A stretch of 64,000 nucleotides of DNA from Spodoptera frugiperda (taxonomy: Eukaryota; Arthropoda; Insecta; Lepidoptera; Noctuidae): the NCBI RefSeq assembly GCF_023101765.2, contig NC_064232.1, positions 7,123,933-7,187,932 of the forward strand. The letters run 5' to 3'. Each line of letters opens with the position of its first letter. Within the stretch, counting starts at the first letter, position 1. The notes below the pieces were generated by a model. It was not told the origin of the DNA. It searched no databases and saw only the letters and a list, made by a program, of their open reading frames with translations. A program made the translations under genes and the position numbers. This document shows positions 1 to 9,786 of the stretch, in pieces.

Positions 1-118
1 TGGGGAAAAACCAGTATAAACTGACCTGTGTATGTACGGGGAGGTCATACAAAGCAAGACCAAGGTAAACTGGTTAGTATATCTTGATGTGCAGTGTGTG
101 TATAAACCAGATTCATGT
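1..118 (-). repeat. inverted unit of the ~104-bp satellite
   Basis: Read on the minus strand, this stretch matches the 1978-2668 satellite: GCTTTGTATGA, then GGTCAGTTTATACTGGTTT. It is therefore an opposite-facing copy about 1.9 kb from the main array. Whether more units lie to the left cannot be seen. Confidence 0.65.
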
Positions 119-290
119 ATTGACAGATGAGAGTCAGATACAAACGCAAGGTTATGACTTGGCAGACATATTGTATCATAATTAGGTCACATTGTTTTTC
201 GATACTGTTGAAAGATTGGTATTATGTTATGAACAGGGAATTGGTTGTCAAGGTATCATCATTAACCCAGAGATGCGGTATGCAGCTTAA

Positions 291-498
291 AGAGCCATCA
301 GACCACCACGGATGGGGCCCAGTATGGCTGATGCTTAATCCGGAGCTGCGGACTACCTATTCGGTTTATCGGGGCTCCGGCTCGAAAAACAGGAGTAGGA
401 TCGGGGTGGTGTTTTGTCAGTAAGAGTCTGAAACTCCCTCTCGTCTCACCCAAGGCGGAAGAAGTTATTGGATGATTTCCCCCCCCCAAAAAAAAAAG
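291..498 (+). repeat. SINE-D copy, near full length
   Basis: Starts AGAGCCATCAGACCACCAC, continues through the GGAGCTGCGGACTACC core, the AAGAGTCTGA block and the AAGGCGGAAGAAG block, and ends in C-run plus poly-A. This is the most complete 5' end of the family in the window; a similar one is at 42890. Confidence 0.7.
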
Positions 499-549
499 GT
501 ATCAATCGTTAGCGGGTCTGCGGCAAGCAAGGGTATGGTTGGTGTGAGC

Positions 550-626
550 CAGTAAGAGTCTGACTCTCCCTCTCGTCTCACCCAACGCAAGAAAAGTCAT
601 TGAATGATCTTCCCCTCTCAAAAAGG
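550..626 (+). repeat. SINE-D 3' fragment
   Basis: Only the last ~75 bp (CAGTAAGAGTCTGAC to CTCAAAAAG) are present, just downstream of a longer copy. This suggests a partial tandem duplication or a second 5'-truncated insertion. Confidence 0.6.
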
Positions 627-745
627 GGTATCATTATGGTAAGACAAGACAATCTACCAGAGGGACATTAAAATAACAATTAGTCATCTATCCTATTCTT
701 CGCTGCATTCTCATTTCTTAATTAAATAGGTAGATACTCAACCGG

Positions 746-872
746 TCAAAGTCAAGTCAAAGCATTTATTTCAATTAATCATTAATTAGGCACTTTTGAA
801 ACATCTAATTTAATTGTCTGTCAGTATGTCTGTTAATCTAAGCTAGGTGCTCGTTCCAATCTTGTAAAAAGT
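746..872 (-). repeat. repE copy, diverged
   Basis: The minus strand carries the repE end (AAATAAATGCTTTGACTTGAC) and, further in, ACGAGC near TTGGAACGAGCACC. It has about the same layout as 34565-34812 but is more mutated. Confidence 0.5.
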
Positions 873-876
873 GTTG

Positions 877-1001
877 AAGGCCTTTTGAGGGTTAGAAACC
901 CGCACTAGCAACTTCTCTGGTGTTGCGTTTGTCCATGGGCAGCGGCGATTGCTCATAATCAGGTGATCTGCTTGCTCTTTTACCGGCTTATACTATAAAA
1001 C
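877..1001 (+). repeat. SINE-A 3' fragment
   Basis: AAGGCCTTTTGAGGGTTAG through CAGCGGCGATTGCT to ACCGGCTTATACTATAAAA. Only the 3' ~125 bp of SINE-A remain; the 5' half with CATGCTTCGGCAC is missing. Confidence 0.6.
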
Positions 1002-1220
1002 CATATTTGGTACATCTACATGTGTTATGTTTTAAAAATATGCGTGTAACGTTAGCTATGTACAATCGTTTAGTTTTAAGTATGTGGTATGTGGCTTTGA
1101 ATTGTATCATGTCAGTTAACGAGGAAGTTCACACTAAAATATCTGTTTGCCAATTAAATATATGTAGATACAGTTGTTCTTAATTTAATAACGCTAATGA
1201 TATGTCTTAGTAATGTTAAT

Positions 1221-1512
1221 TTTTTTATGGAATAAGCCGGTAAACGAGCAGACGGATTACCTGATGGTAAGCAATCGCCGCCGCCCATGGACACATGAAA
1301 CACCAGAGACGTTACAAGTCCCATACCGGCCTTTTGGTGTTTAGGAATTTAAGGGTTGTTCGGGAATCGAGGAATGGGAAGAATAGGAAAAGGGGTAACC
1401 GGTAATCTCACTCACACAACGCAAGCGTTGTTTCACGTTGGTTTTCTGCTCGGCCGTGGTATCACTCCGGTCGAGCCGGCCCATTCGTGCCGAAGCATGG
1501 CTCTCCTACACT
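1221..1512 (-). repeat. SINE-A copy, near full length
   Basis: On the plus strand it begins TTTTTTATGGAATAAGCCGG and ends GAAGCATGGCTCTCCTACAC, so the element reads on the minus strand with a poly-A tail at the left. It contains the GGGAATCGAGGAATGGGAAG module that varies between copies. Confidence 0.75.
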
Positions 1513-1977
1513 TAATTCATTGCGCTCGATATTTTATCGCTACAATGACTTTACCACAGTTCAAATAACAAAACTATTAAAAAACAAAAGAAATAAAAAT
1601 AGAACAAAGACGATTTAACATTGTAAATAATCTTTAGAAGTCATAGAAAACAATAAATCTATTTATTTTCGTTTTATTTAACATAACTACAAACATTCTT
1701 AAACGTACTCAAATCTGTTTGACAGCTCAATTCAAGATGGCGCTTATGTCAATAGGGTAGATGAATAATTTTTATTTCAATGTCCGTCTTGTAGATTATT
1801 TTAAAACATTACACACGTATTTTTTATTTTCTTACGATCTAAGTATTGTTATCTTATTTGTCAAAATAAAAAATACGCGTCTAATATTGTTTCATTACCT
1901 AACTGACGGACTAAATAGATTTTTAATTTTCATACCCCGTCATCATCCCTATTGTCCACAAGCTACGCAGATGAACA
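1513..1977. other. AT-rich unique-looking spacer
   Basis: No gene is supported here. It contains an isolated AAGATGGCG motif near 1735 and no open frame with splice signals. The short ATG frames are compatible with chance in AT-rich DNA. Confidence 0.4.
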
Positions 1978-2668
1978 TCCAGTTTGTCTTGATCTCGCTT
2001 TGTGTGATCTCTCTTCACATTCGAGGGTCAGCTTATACTTGTTATTCCCTATTTGAACACGCATCGAGTGAACTCTAAAACCATTTTATCATGACCTCGC
2101 TTTGTATAATATTTTTTCACATTCGACGGTCAGTTTATACTGGTTTATTTCCCACTGGGACACGCATCGAGCGAGCTACAATCAACCAGTTTATCATGAC
2201 CCCGCTTTGTATGATCTTTCCTCACATTCGACGGTCAGTTTATACTGATTTTTTCCCTACTGTGACACGCATCAAGCGAGCTATACAATAACCAGTATAT
2301 CATGACCTCGCTTTGTATGATCTTTGCTTCACATTTAACGGTCAAATTATACTGATTTATTCCTATTGGGACACTGCATCGAACGAGTTATGATTCAACC
2401 AGTCTATCATGACCCCGCTTTGTATGATCTTTCTTCACATTCAATGGTCAGTTTATACTGGTTTTGTCTCTTAGACACGCATCAAGCGAGCTGTATTAAC
2501 CAGTGTATCATGACCCCGCTTTGTATGATCTTTGCTCACATTCGACGGTCAGTTTATACTGGTTTATTCCATACTGTGACACGCATCGAACGAGTTATGA
2601 AAACCAGTATATCATGACCCCGCTTTCTATGATCTTTGCTCACATTCAACGGTCAAGTTATACTGGTT
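1978..2668 (+). repeat. ~104-bp satellite, about 6.5 units
   Basis: ATGACC landmarks recur at 2091, 2196, 2302, 2409, 2510 and 2614, giving periods of 101-107 bp. Each unit has CGCTTTGTATGATCTT, then ACGGTCAGTTTATACTGG, then GACACGCATC. Within a unit, AACCAGTATATCATGACC and GGTCAGTTTATACTGGTT are inverted arms (15 of 18 pairs), so each unit could fold. Units are diverged, indicating an old array. The ATG frames inside are satellite artefacts. Confidence 0.85.
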
Positions 2669-2936
2669 ATGTATAGCTTTACGTGAAGCTATGTATAGAA
2701 ATAATAAATTAAAAATAATTGCCTTTAAAAACATGACAGACACAATATCTTGATTTCACGAGACTGACTGAGTCAGAATTATTTTTATTTTTTTTCTTTA
2801 ATCTTTTAATAATGACGGCGTGTCAATGAACCGTATCATTTTTGTTTTTGAGATGGAAAAAGCAAGCGAATTGTATTTTCGGGGCTTATTTTTGTAAGTC
2901 TGTGTAGCCGTTTTCAGTCAATCGTCCAAGTCAAGG

Positions 2937-3229
2937 TTTTTTATGGTGTAAGCCGGTAAACGAGCAGACGGATCACCTGATGCTAAGCAATCGCCGCCGC
3001 CCATGGACACTTGAAACACCAGAGGCGTTACAAGTGCGTTGCCGGCCTTTTGGGGGTTAGGAATTGAAAGGTTGTCGGTAAAGATTGGGAAGGGGGTAAT
3101 TGGGCCTCCGGTAACCTCACTCACACAACGAAACTCAACGCAAGCGTTATTTCACGTCGGTTTTCTGTGAGGCCGTGGTATCACTCCGGTCGAGCCGGCA
3201 CAGCAGTGCCGAAGCATGGCTCTCCCAAA
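2937..3229 (-). repeat. SINE-A copy, near full length
   Basis: Runs from TTTTATGGTGTAAGCCGG to GAAGCATGGCTCTCCCAAAC on the plus strand. The element reads on the minus strand. Confidence 0.75.
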
Positions 3230-3488
3230 CGTTACTTAGCGTGATGAAGCACATAAACGTTAGTAAGGGGTTACCCTTACCTGTACTGTTAGGTGTCACT
3301 TATACAAAACAAAAATAGGTTCATTTAAATTTAGGAGACATTGGTAAAAATGGGCAATTGAGCATTTTTTATGCCAGCGACTTTTTGATGTGATATAACG
3401 TTATTCTTAAAGTGTTAAGATAATGAAATATAAAGGATTAATAAATTAATAGGGATTATCGGATAAGGAATTAACAATATACTCCTGT

Positions 3489-3733
3489 ACCCTTAGTACG
3501 AGTTTGGTTTACGTTGAACGAAAACGAAACGAGGGCGCGTTCGTCGCTATGATTGGTTGGTTCATTGGAACCGGCCAATTAGTACCCTTAGTATGAGTTT
3601 GCTTTACGTAAAAGTAATCGAAATGAGAATGCGTTCGGTGCTCTGAATGGCCAGCTTGAATAAACCAACCAATCAGAGCGCCAGACCCAATCTTGTTTCG
3701 ATTATTTTAAAAGTAAAACAAAGTCATACTAAG
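3489..3733. mobile_element. MITE-G: one partial and one full foldback copy
   Basis: The full copy is 3585-3733. It opens CCTTAGTATGAGTTTGCTTT and closes with the inverted counterpart AAAACAAAGTCATACTAAG, with GCGTTCGGTGCTCTG and CCAATCAGAGCGCC near the centre. A partial copy (3489-3584) with the same left end abuts it in the same orientation. Relatives lie at 22443-22598 and 46108-46278. The foldback form and lack of coding capacity indicate a non-autonomous DNA element. Confidence 0.65.
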
Positions 3734-3842
3734 ATCACAGAATGCCGAACGCGCTCCCGTTTCGATCTACGAAATCCTACGTTATCCAACTCGGGAATCA
3801 AAAACCTTTATGTACTTAACAAAATATAACTACAAAACATTT

Positions 3843-5246
3843 TTAGTTAAGTGCTAATATTCTACAAACCCGATTATACACAAAATACGTTACATTCTTA
3901 GCAATAATGAAATCTATATGATTAAACCTCTTATAAGGTATCCTATATAAATCTATAACACTATTCAGCCTCTTATATAACCTTTTCACATCACTGGGAT
4001 GGGCCAACCAATCAGAATCACTATAAAACATTGCTATAGGCACCAAAATATTTTCCAAAGCATAACTTGGAGGTATCGCTACTCCATACCTAAGTATATT
4101 TTCCTCTTCACCATAGTCATATTTCCTGAAGTCATTTGATACGATTCCCTGCCCATAATGGGCCAACTGCTTTATGGAAGCACCAGAAGGTATATGACCC
4201 ATTACAACAGGCAAATTTGTAACATTCAGTTGGTAAAAATCATAGCCTGAAGTCAGGAAAGCTGCGTTACTGCATAGGACGTCTCCAATAGATCCTGTTC
4301 CGCAAATCATCAGCTTTAGAATCCTTACCAAACTGTGGTCAGGGAGAAATTCGTGGACTCCTAAACTCGTGCGGAAGGAGAACTGTGACAGCATATTCGT
4401 TCCAGGAGACATCAGGCGTATAACAGGAGATTTTGCACGAGCGATATAAGCTACAGGAGACAAAGCAACCATTACTGATACTTTATCATTGTACTCAGGT
4501 CTTTCCGACAGCATAACGAAGAACGAAGTGGTTCCTTGAGAGTATCCAATGTATTTAACAGAAGATTTCTCAGTTACATTCAACACGTAATCGATCATAG
4601 CTGGTAGATCATATACGCCAATTTCATGCCAAGAGAAGTCCCAGAATCTCTCGTCTGTTGGGTCATAAGCTGCATGTTTCCTTGAGTGTTTGTTCCCTCT
4701 TGCGTTTCCCATCCAGACATCGTAGCCTAAGTCAGCTAGTTTGTAAGCTAAAGCGCTTTCCACACCAGCTAATATGAAGTCATCGGAACTCCCCAACAGG
4801 CCATGCATGAGGAAGACAGGCGCTCGTTCACTCGGGATCCTATGTATGGTCAAAACATACTCATCTTCGGTGACAACATTGTGGACTTCGCATGCGTAAT
4901 TATATTTGTTTAGTAACTCTTCTATACTCAGTTTAGCATCTTCATTGTACATGGATTCTCTGAATTTCTTCACAAATTGTTCCACTCTGCCTCCATCATT
5001 GGAATTGACTAAAGTAGGCATGTAGCCTAAAGTTTTTGCGATGATCCTTGGTATCCAAGCTACGGAGTTCACTGCTGCAGTGAGTACATTTGCGAATTCT
5101 TGCGTGGTGAAGTTCCTTTCTTTTAAGAATTCGGTTGCATTTTCAGATGTGACCGGATAGTCTGATGGTAGCGCTGGTAGTAAGTTGATGACTTCACTAG
5201 CACTTAATTTTAACACTATGATGGTAATTAGGTGTATTTTTACCAT
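3843..5246 (-). CDS. acid lipase / lipase 3-like secreted alpha/beta hydrolase
   Basis: 467 residues in one uninterrupted exon. Residues 1-17 form a hydrophobic signal peptide, so a secreted or lysosomal enzyme is expected. After an N-terminal extension of about 100 residues comes the abhydro-lipase segment (about 112-140), then the alpha/beta hydrolase core: LMHGLLG oxyanion-hole strand (146-152), nucleophile elbow GYSQG with Ser236, and YSDSDWLAHP with the likely acid Asp412. FNHIDF holds the likely His443. The triad is placed by analogy with gastric/lysosomal acid lipases, so the enzyme should be active on neutral lipid esters. NxT sequons lie at 36, 45, 223, 341 and 451. Core length fits the family (about 400 residues); the N-terminal extension is longer than usual. 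The start is supported by the signal peptide directly after it and by the upstream TATA box. The lack of introns could mean a retrocopy or an intronless clade. Downstream there is only a CATAAA variant polyadenylation signal near 3808. The physiological substrate cannot be told. Confidence 0.92.
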   Translation of the reverse strand: MVKIHLITIIVLKLSASEVINLLPALPSDYPVTSENATEFLKERNFTTQEFANVLTAAVNSVAWIPRIIAKTLGYMPTLVNSNDGGRVEQFVKKFRESMYNEDAKLSIEELLNKYNYACEVHNVVTEDEYVLTIHRIPSERAPVFLMHGLLGSSDDFILAGVESALAYKLADLGYDVWMGNARGNKHSRKHAAYDPTDERFWDFSWHEIGVYDLPAMIDYVLNVTEKSSVKYIGYSQGTTSFFVMLSERPEYNDKVSVMVALSPVAYIARAKSPVIRLMSPGTNMLSQFSFRTSLGVHEFLPDHSLVRILKLMICGTGSIGDVLCSNAAFLTSGYDFYQLNVTNLPVVMGHIPSGASIKQLAHYGQGIVSNDFRKYDYGEEENILRYGVAIPPSYALENILVPIAMFYSDSDWLAHPSDVKRLYKRLNSVIDLYRIPYKRFNHIDFIIAKNVTYFVYNRVCRILALN

Positions 5247-5321
5247 GGTGTTTGGTACTGACTGCTCTTACTGCTGAAGTATGGTTGTGATCGCGTCTTC
5301 TAGCCGAAGTCTGGTTTTATA
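5247..5321 (-). promoter_or_regulatory. lipase core promoter and 5'UTR
   Basis: TATAAAACC reads on the minus strand at 5321-5313. A TCA initiator-like site at about 5288 lies 33 nt downstream, giving a 5'UTR of about 42 nt before the ATG at 5246. The spacing suits a focused RNA polymerase II promoter. Inferred from motifs only. Confidence 0.55.
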
Positions 5322-5454
5322 ACGTTTGTCTGTTGTGATGATTAAGGATATGATAATGGGTGGGCTAACGCGTTTTGTTTTATGGTCTGTTCTGTTGTTC
5401 TCAAAGTTTTTGGTATGTCATTTTAATATCGTATTCTTAAGGTGTGTTTTATTT

Positions 5455-5522
5455 GATCCGGAGCTACGGATTACTGCTACTAGGAACGGGATGGTTTTTA
5501 GTCAGAAAGAGTCTGACTCTGT
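5455..5522 (+). repeat. SINE-D fragment fused to SINE-B
   Basis: GATCCGGAGCTACGG to AAGAGTCTGACTCT, missing the poly-A tail. SINE-B starts only a few bases later, so SINE-B probably inserted into this copy. Confidence 0.55.
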
Positions 5523-5529
5523 TCTGTTT

Positions 5530-5724
5530 GACTGCACGGTTGGCGAGATGGTTGGTATAGTTAACTGCCGCGCAACGTGTAGCGGGTTCGATTCCCGCAC
5601 AGAGCAACTTTTTGTGTGATCCACAAATTATTGTTTCGGGTCTGGGTGTCATGTGCATGTGAAATTGCATGTTTAGAAACGCACCCACGACACAGGCGGA
5701 AATTCTAGTGTGAGCCAACGTTTA
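5530..5724 (+). repeat. SINE-B copy, full length (tRNA-derived)
   Basis: GACTGCACGGTTGGCG head, then GGGTTCGATTCCCGCAC as B box. The body continues GATCCACAAATTATTG and GTGTCATGTG, ending GTGAGCCAACGTTTA. A and B boxes indicate RNA polymerase III transcription in the parental element. It lies about 210 bp upstream of the lipase promoter in opposite orientation. Confidence 0.75.
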
Positions 5725-5871
5725 CTGTTTACTGTTAACTGTTTACTGCAACTAACTGTGGAAATTATGGCAAACCCTCGTTGTAAATGCTTAAGGACTA
5801 GCAGTGGATCTCTGTTACTCACTGTTCCATGAAAGGGATGAAATCTAAATAAATAAAATTTGTACAAATCT

Positions 5872-6280
5872 TAGTAGATGGCGCACTTATGAAGCGAAAG
5901 AGTGTAAGATTCGTAGCAATTTTTTATGGGACCCGGTAAGTCTGTTGACGTATCACCTGATGGTAAGCAATCGCCGCCGCCCATGGACACTTGAAACACC
6001 AGAGGCGTTACAAGTGCGTTGCCGGCCTTTTGTGGGTTAGGAATTTAAGGGTTGTTGGGGATTGGGAAGATTGGGAAAGAGGTAATTGGTCCTCCAGTAA
6101 CTTCACTCACACAACGAAACACAACGCAAGCGTTGTTTCACGTCGGTGTACCGGGACGCCGTGGTATCACTCCGGTCGAGCCGGCCCATTCGTGCCGAAG
6201 CATGGCTCTCTCACACTCCCATAATTGGCGTTCCATTGTCTCTGCCTAACCCCCATGGGAGACAGGCGTGAGGTTATGTA
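5872..6280 (+). mobile_element. LINE-N 3' end, split by SINE-A
   Basis: The left part ends GTAAGATTCGTAGCAAT. After SINE-A (5920-6217) the right part resumes AATTGGCGTTCCATTGTCTC and ends with the LINE-N 3' end near GTGAGGTTATGTATGTATGG. The same unsplit order occurs at 19985-20165. AAT is repeated at the two junctions, consistent with a short target duplication. Confidence 0.6.
5920..6217 (-). repeat. SINE-A copy inserted in LINE-N
   Basis: TTTTTTATGGGACCCGG to GAAGCATGGCTCTCTCACAC. Its insertion into LINE-N helps define both element ends of SINE-A. Confidence 0.75.
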
Positions 6281-6539
6281 TGTATGGATGGATGACGCTC
6301 TGCAGTTTGAGAACCACTGCAGTCGCTTTGATTTCCATGTTGACAGAGGCCCACTATTGTTTTACCCCAAATAATCGACCTTAAAGCATGACAAGTGTAA
6401 TATTTGCAATGAAAAAATAAATAAAAACATATATAAACATAACAAACACCATTTCTATGAGGACGAATGTCTAGTGACCTACTCTGCACTGACAGCAGTT
6501 AGAATTATCGCCCCACGGCGAGGTAATAGATGGGAGAGG

Positions 6540-6860
6540 GAGACGTTCAGTTCTATCCCTCCTCTATCGTCAGCACCGTGAGGCAGTAGCCGATCTGCGA
6601 CCTCCATAGGAGAGGCCTGCAGGCAATTGACGGTGGGAGTCAGGCGTCTGCTGCGCCTGCTGGGCGGGAGTAGGCTTTAGCGTCACGCCACTCGAGGAAG
6701 GAATACAGCTTGATGGGTCTTGTCGTAAATATAGCGGTAGATCAAGGCCTGCCGAGTGCGGTGAATCCGCAAGGGTAACCAAGCCACAGACATAGGAGGA
6801 AAATCGCGGTGGTTTAAGCCGGTAAGAGTCCAGCACGCCCGTCGTATCCACCATGTGGAA
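6540..6860. other. GC-rich unidentified block
   Basis: Distinctly GC-rich compared with its surroundings and open on the minus strand for 94 codons (6854-6570), but without a recognisable domain. Composition resembles decayed LINE coding sequence elsewhere in the window (e.g. 29770-30110), so an old retroelement fragment is the likeliest reading. Confidence 0.3.
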
Positions 6861-7067
6861 CTACCGGGAGGAGTTTAATATGAGTAAAGTAATAAGTAGC
6901 TGTTTAAGTCCGGGTTACATCATCAACATCAATAGTTCGTAACAGTTCACTGCTGAACTTCGAGCCTCCCCTACATGAGAAGGACAGCATGAGAGATGGA
7001 CATCGCAGTTTTAAAAAGGTTTAGGTTTATCAGAGAGCCTACTGCTCAGACAGTTAAATGTGTAGTC

Positions 7068-7206
7068 CCTTTTTTTGAATAGGAAAATCATCCAATGGCC
7101 TCTACCGCCTTGGGTGAGGCGGAGGATTAAACTCATACTGACTAAACACCACCGCGTGCCTAGTCCTGCTTCGAGCCGGAGCCCCGGTAAACTATTATCC
7201 GCAGCG
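7068..7206 (-). repeat. SINE-D copy inserted in another repeat
   Basis: Reads TTTTTTTGAATAGGAAAATC to GAGCCGGAGCCCCGG on the plus strand. It splits a second short repeat: GTTTATCAGAGAGC and TGTAGTCCC on the left, GGTACATGACACCCACGGG on the right. The latter repeat is seen again near 19470, 32520 and 54955. Confidence 0.65.
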
Positions 7207-7478
7207 GTCTCTTCGGGTACATGACACCCACGGGAAGAATAAGGGTGGAACTGGTGTAAAATGTGTTGTTCTCAGCCGTTATCACCCTAGACCACACATT
7301 AAGCATATTTGTTTTAATTCTTTACATAATAGACAATTGTTTTCGTTAAGAGCTGATGTTTTGCAAACAAAAGTCAATGTTAGAACACTACACAGCTAAT
7401 CATTTACGTTGGGTGGATAGAAATAGATCGCGTTACGTAGTTAATGAAATGTAGTGTAGAAGGTTACATTAAGTGTAC

Positions 7479-7607
7479 TTAATCCGGAGCTGCGGACTGC
7501 AGGAGTAGAAACGAGGCGGTTTTTAGTCAGTAAGAGTCTGACACTCTCTATCGTCTCGTCCAAGGCGGTCGAAGCCATTGGATTATTTACACCCCTCAAA
7601 AAAAAGG
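7479..7607 (+). repeat. SINE-D copy
   Basis: AATCCGGAGCTGCGGACTGC to CCCCTCAAAAAAAA. A stretch of the core between GGACTGC and AGGAGTAG is deleted. Confidence 0.65.
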
Positions 7608-7610
7608 TGT

Positions 7611-7690
7611 CTTCAATCCAATACTGCGGACTGCCTAGCGGGTTTACCGGGGCTCCGGCTCGAAAAGCAAGAGTAGGAACGGGGCGGTTA
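7611..7690 (+). repeat. SINE-D 5' fragment
   Basis: CTGCGGACTGCCTAGCGGG through GGCTCCGGCTCGAAAAGCAA to GGGGCGGTTA. It directly follows the previous copy's tail and lacks its own 3' half. Confidence 0.6.
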
Positions 7691-7778
7691 CGAAGTAAGA
7701 GAGTAGTAAGTAGTATAGTAATTATTAAGAAATTATCGACCTAAAATTAAAAAAATACTTGGCTCTATTTGGGTGTTG

Positions 7779-7945
7779 GTCCCAGTATACTTAGAATCCA
7801 GAGCTGCGGACTACTTAGTTTGGTTACCAGGGTTCCGGCTCGAAAAGCAGGAGTAGAAACAGGATGGTTTAAGAGTCTGACACTCCCTCTCGCCTCACCC
7901 AAGGCGGTAGAAGTAATTGTAGTATAATCGCCGATAAAAAAAAAG
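7779..7945 (+). repeat. SINE-D copy
   Basis: GGTCCCAGTATACTTAGAAT through GCTGCGGACTAC to a run of nine A. Third family member within 500 bp, all in the same orientation. Confidence 0.65.
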
Positions 7946-8268
7946 TGGATGCCGTGAACGCCTGTCATAGCAAATTACAATCATTCATTAGGTAATTCCG
8001 AGTACATCACCGGTAGGTACCGGAGGTAGTCAAAATAATTAAGATCTAACTAACTGGAGTACCTTAAAAGGCGAGTTCCTACACGTAATGTTCCCTAGAC
8101 TAAACTAAACTCACTCACAAATAAACAAATTTCTACAAAAATATCTCAAGTATTCGATGCACACGTTTTTCAGCACTATGCAATCTGAAAGTCAAGGCAC
8201 GTGCTGTTACATGCCAGAAATAACCCACGATCAATAAGAATACAGGTTATAATTAATCACACTATTTC

Positions 8269-8764
8269 AGTAAACAGCAGCTCATGTAGTGTAGATGTCC
8301 AGTCAACAAGGATGTAGCGTAGACTGTCCAGGCGACACACGTACTTAGGTATCGTCATGAGCTAATGTTCACATGTAAACAGCAGCTCATGTAGTGTAGA
8401 TGTCCAGTCAAAAAGGATGTAGCGTCGACTGTCCAGGTGACACACGTACTTAGGTATCGTCATGAGCTAATGTTCACATGTAAACAGCAGCTCATGTAGT
8501 GTAGATGTCCAGTCAACAAGGATGTAGCGTAGACTGTCCAGGCGACACACGTACTTAGGTATCGTCATGAGCTAATGTTCACATGTAAACAGCAGCTCAT
8601 GTAGTGTAGATGTCCAGTCAAAAAGGATGTAGCGTAGACTGTCCAGGCGACACACGTACTTAGGTATCGTCATGAGCTAATGTTCACATGTAAACAACAG
8701 CTCATGTAGTGTAGATGTCCAGTCAACAAGGATGTAGCGAGGTTGACTGTCCAGGCGACACACC
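8269..8764 (+). repeat. 105-bp palindromic satellite, array 1 (about 4.7 units)
   Basis: CAGCTCATGTAGTGTAGATG recurs every 105 bp. Each unit continues TCCAGTCAACAAGGATGTAG, GACTGTCCAGGCGACACACG, TACTTAGGTATCGTC and then the CATGAGCTAATGTTCACATG arm. Units 1, 3 and 5 read GTCAACAAGG and units 2 and 4 read GTCAAAAAGG, i.e. a 210-bp dimer pattern. The last unit is diverged (GCGAGGTTGACTG) and ends in ordinary sequence. Confidence 0.95.
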
Positions 8765-9505
8765 CCAACCAACAAAAGTTAGTTTTATAGAAGGCCATAG
8801 AACGTTTTGTAAAAACTAAACGGTGGTCAAATAAAAGGCCAAAGAAGGTGCATCTACAAAGAAAGTGGCGCAATTATATCTCCATTCAGTGTTAAAGTAG
8901 AACTATAAGGGTATCAGGCATGACAATTTTGTGATATATAAGCCACCGCAGCACTACTAAAGTGTTTTTGGGTACTGTCAAAGAGTTCATGATTCCATTA
9001 CATCACTAAAATTCATCATTCATTCATTTTACATTCGTTCACGTCGCTGCAGTGTCTCAGTGTTTTAGAAGAGAAATAAAAAAATAAGAAAAGTGACAGG
9101 GTATCGTGGTGACTAAGATATTATTTTGTACTTAATCGAATTATTCGTCTCTTACGAGGAAAATGTTGTGCGACTGTAATTTTACTGATAAACTATGTAT
9201 GGATTTACGACATATTTGAATGCCCCCTTCGAATTAATGAGCTTTTACTAAAATAATTTCTTATTTTAAGTTATAAACATAGTTCCAGCTTCCTTAACTC
9301 TACTATAGTACTCATTATGATAGATTACATCCACCATTACATGAAATTAGGGTTCCTTTTGAGCTTGTTTGTTATTTTTGTTTTATTTTTTGTCCTTATT
9401 CCATAAATATGATGAATACTTTTGTTAATGAATAAATGTTATGGTTTATAAATCTGTGTAGGTACTACGTATGACGTCAGAGAAGTATAACTACATACAT
9501 ACATA
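8765..9505. other. AT-rich spacer between satellite array 1 and SINE-C
   Basis: I see no supported exon, no RNA gene and no clear transposon end in this 740-bp stretch. Confidence 0.4.
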
Positions 9506-9786
9506 TCGTCACACCTTTAATCCCCGAAGGGGTAGGCAGAGGTGCACATTATGGCACGTAATGCCACTGTGTACACCCACATTTCACAATTATTTATATT
9601 GTAAGTCCCATGTAATATGTGGAAAGCCTATTGCCATATACCGGGCACATTTCCAGACTCCGTGCTACTACTGAGAAATTTTCGAAAAACCGAAAAAGGC
9701 TCAGCAATACTTCGCCCGACCCGGGAATCGAACCAGAGACCCCTTGCCCGGCAGTCGCACTTGCAACCACTCGACCAACGAGGCAG
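9506..9786 (-). repeat. SINE-C copy, near full length (tRNA-derived)
   Basis: On the minus strand the tRNA-like head is CTGCCTCGTTGGTCGAGTGG. It is followed by a mutated B box (GGTTCGATTCCCGGG) and a body ending at CCCCTTCGGGGATTAAAGG. The plus-strand frames in it are artefacts. Confidence 0.75.

Noticed and set aside
1761..2617. Three consecutive ORFs with repeated peptides such as MTPLCMIF
   Set aside because: The repetition comes from the ~104-bp satellite; the frames shift with unit length.
5530..5724. tRNA gene calls from intact A and B boxes (also at 43787, 44231, 59866)
   Set aside because: The sequences are followed by long non-tRNA bodies repeated many times and cannot form a full cloverleaf. 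They are SINEs.
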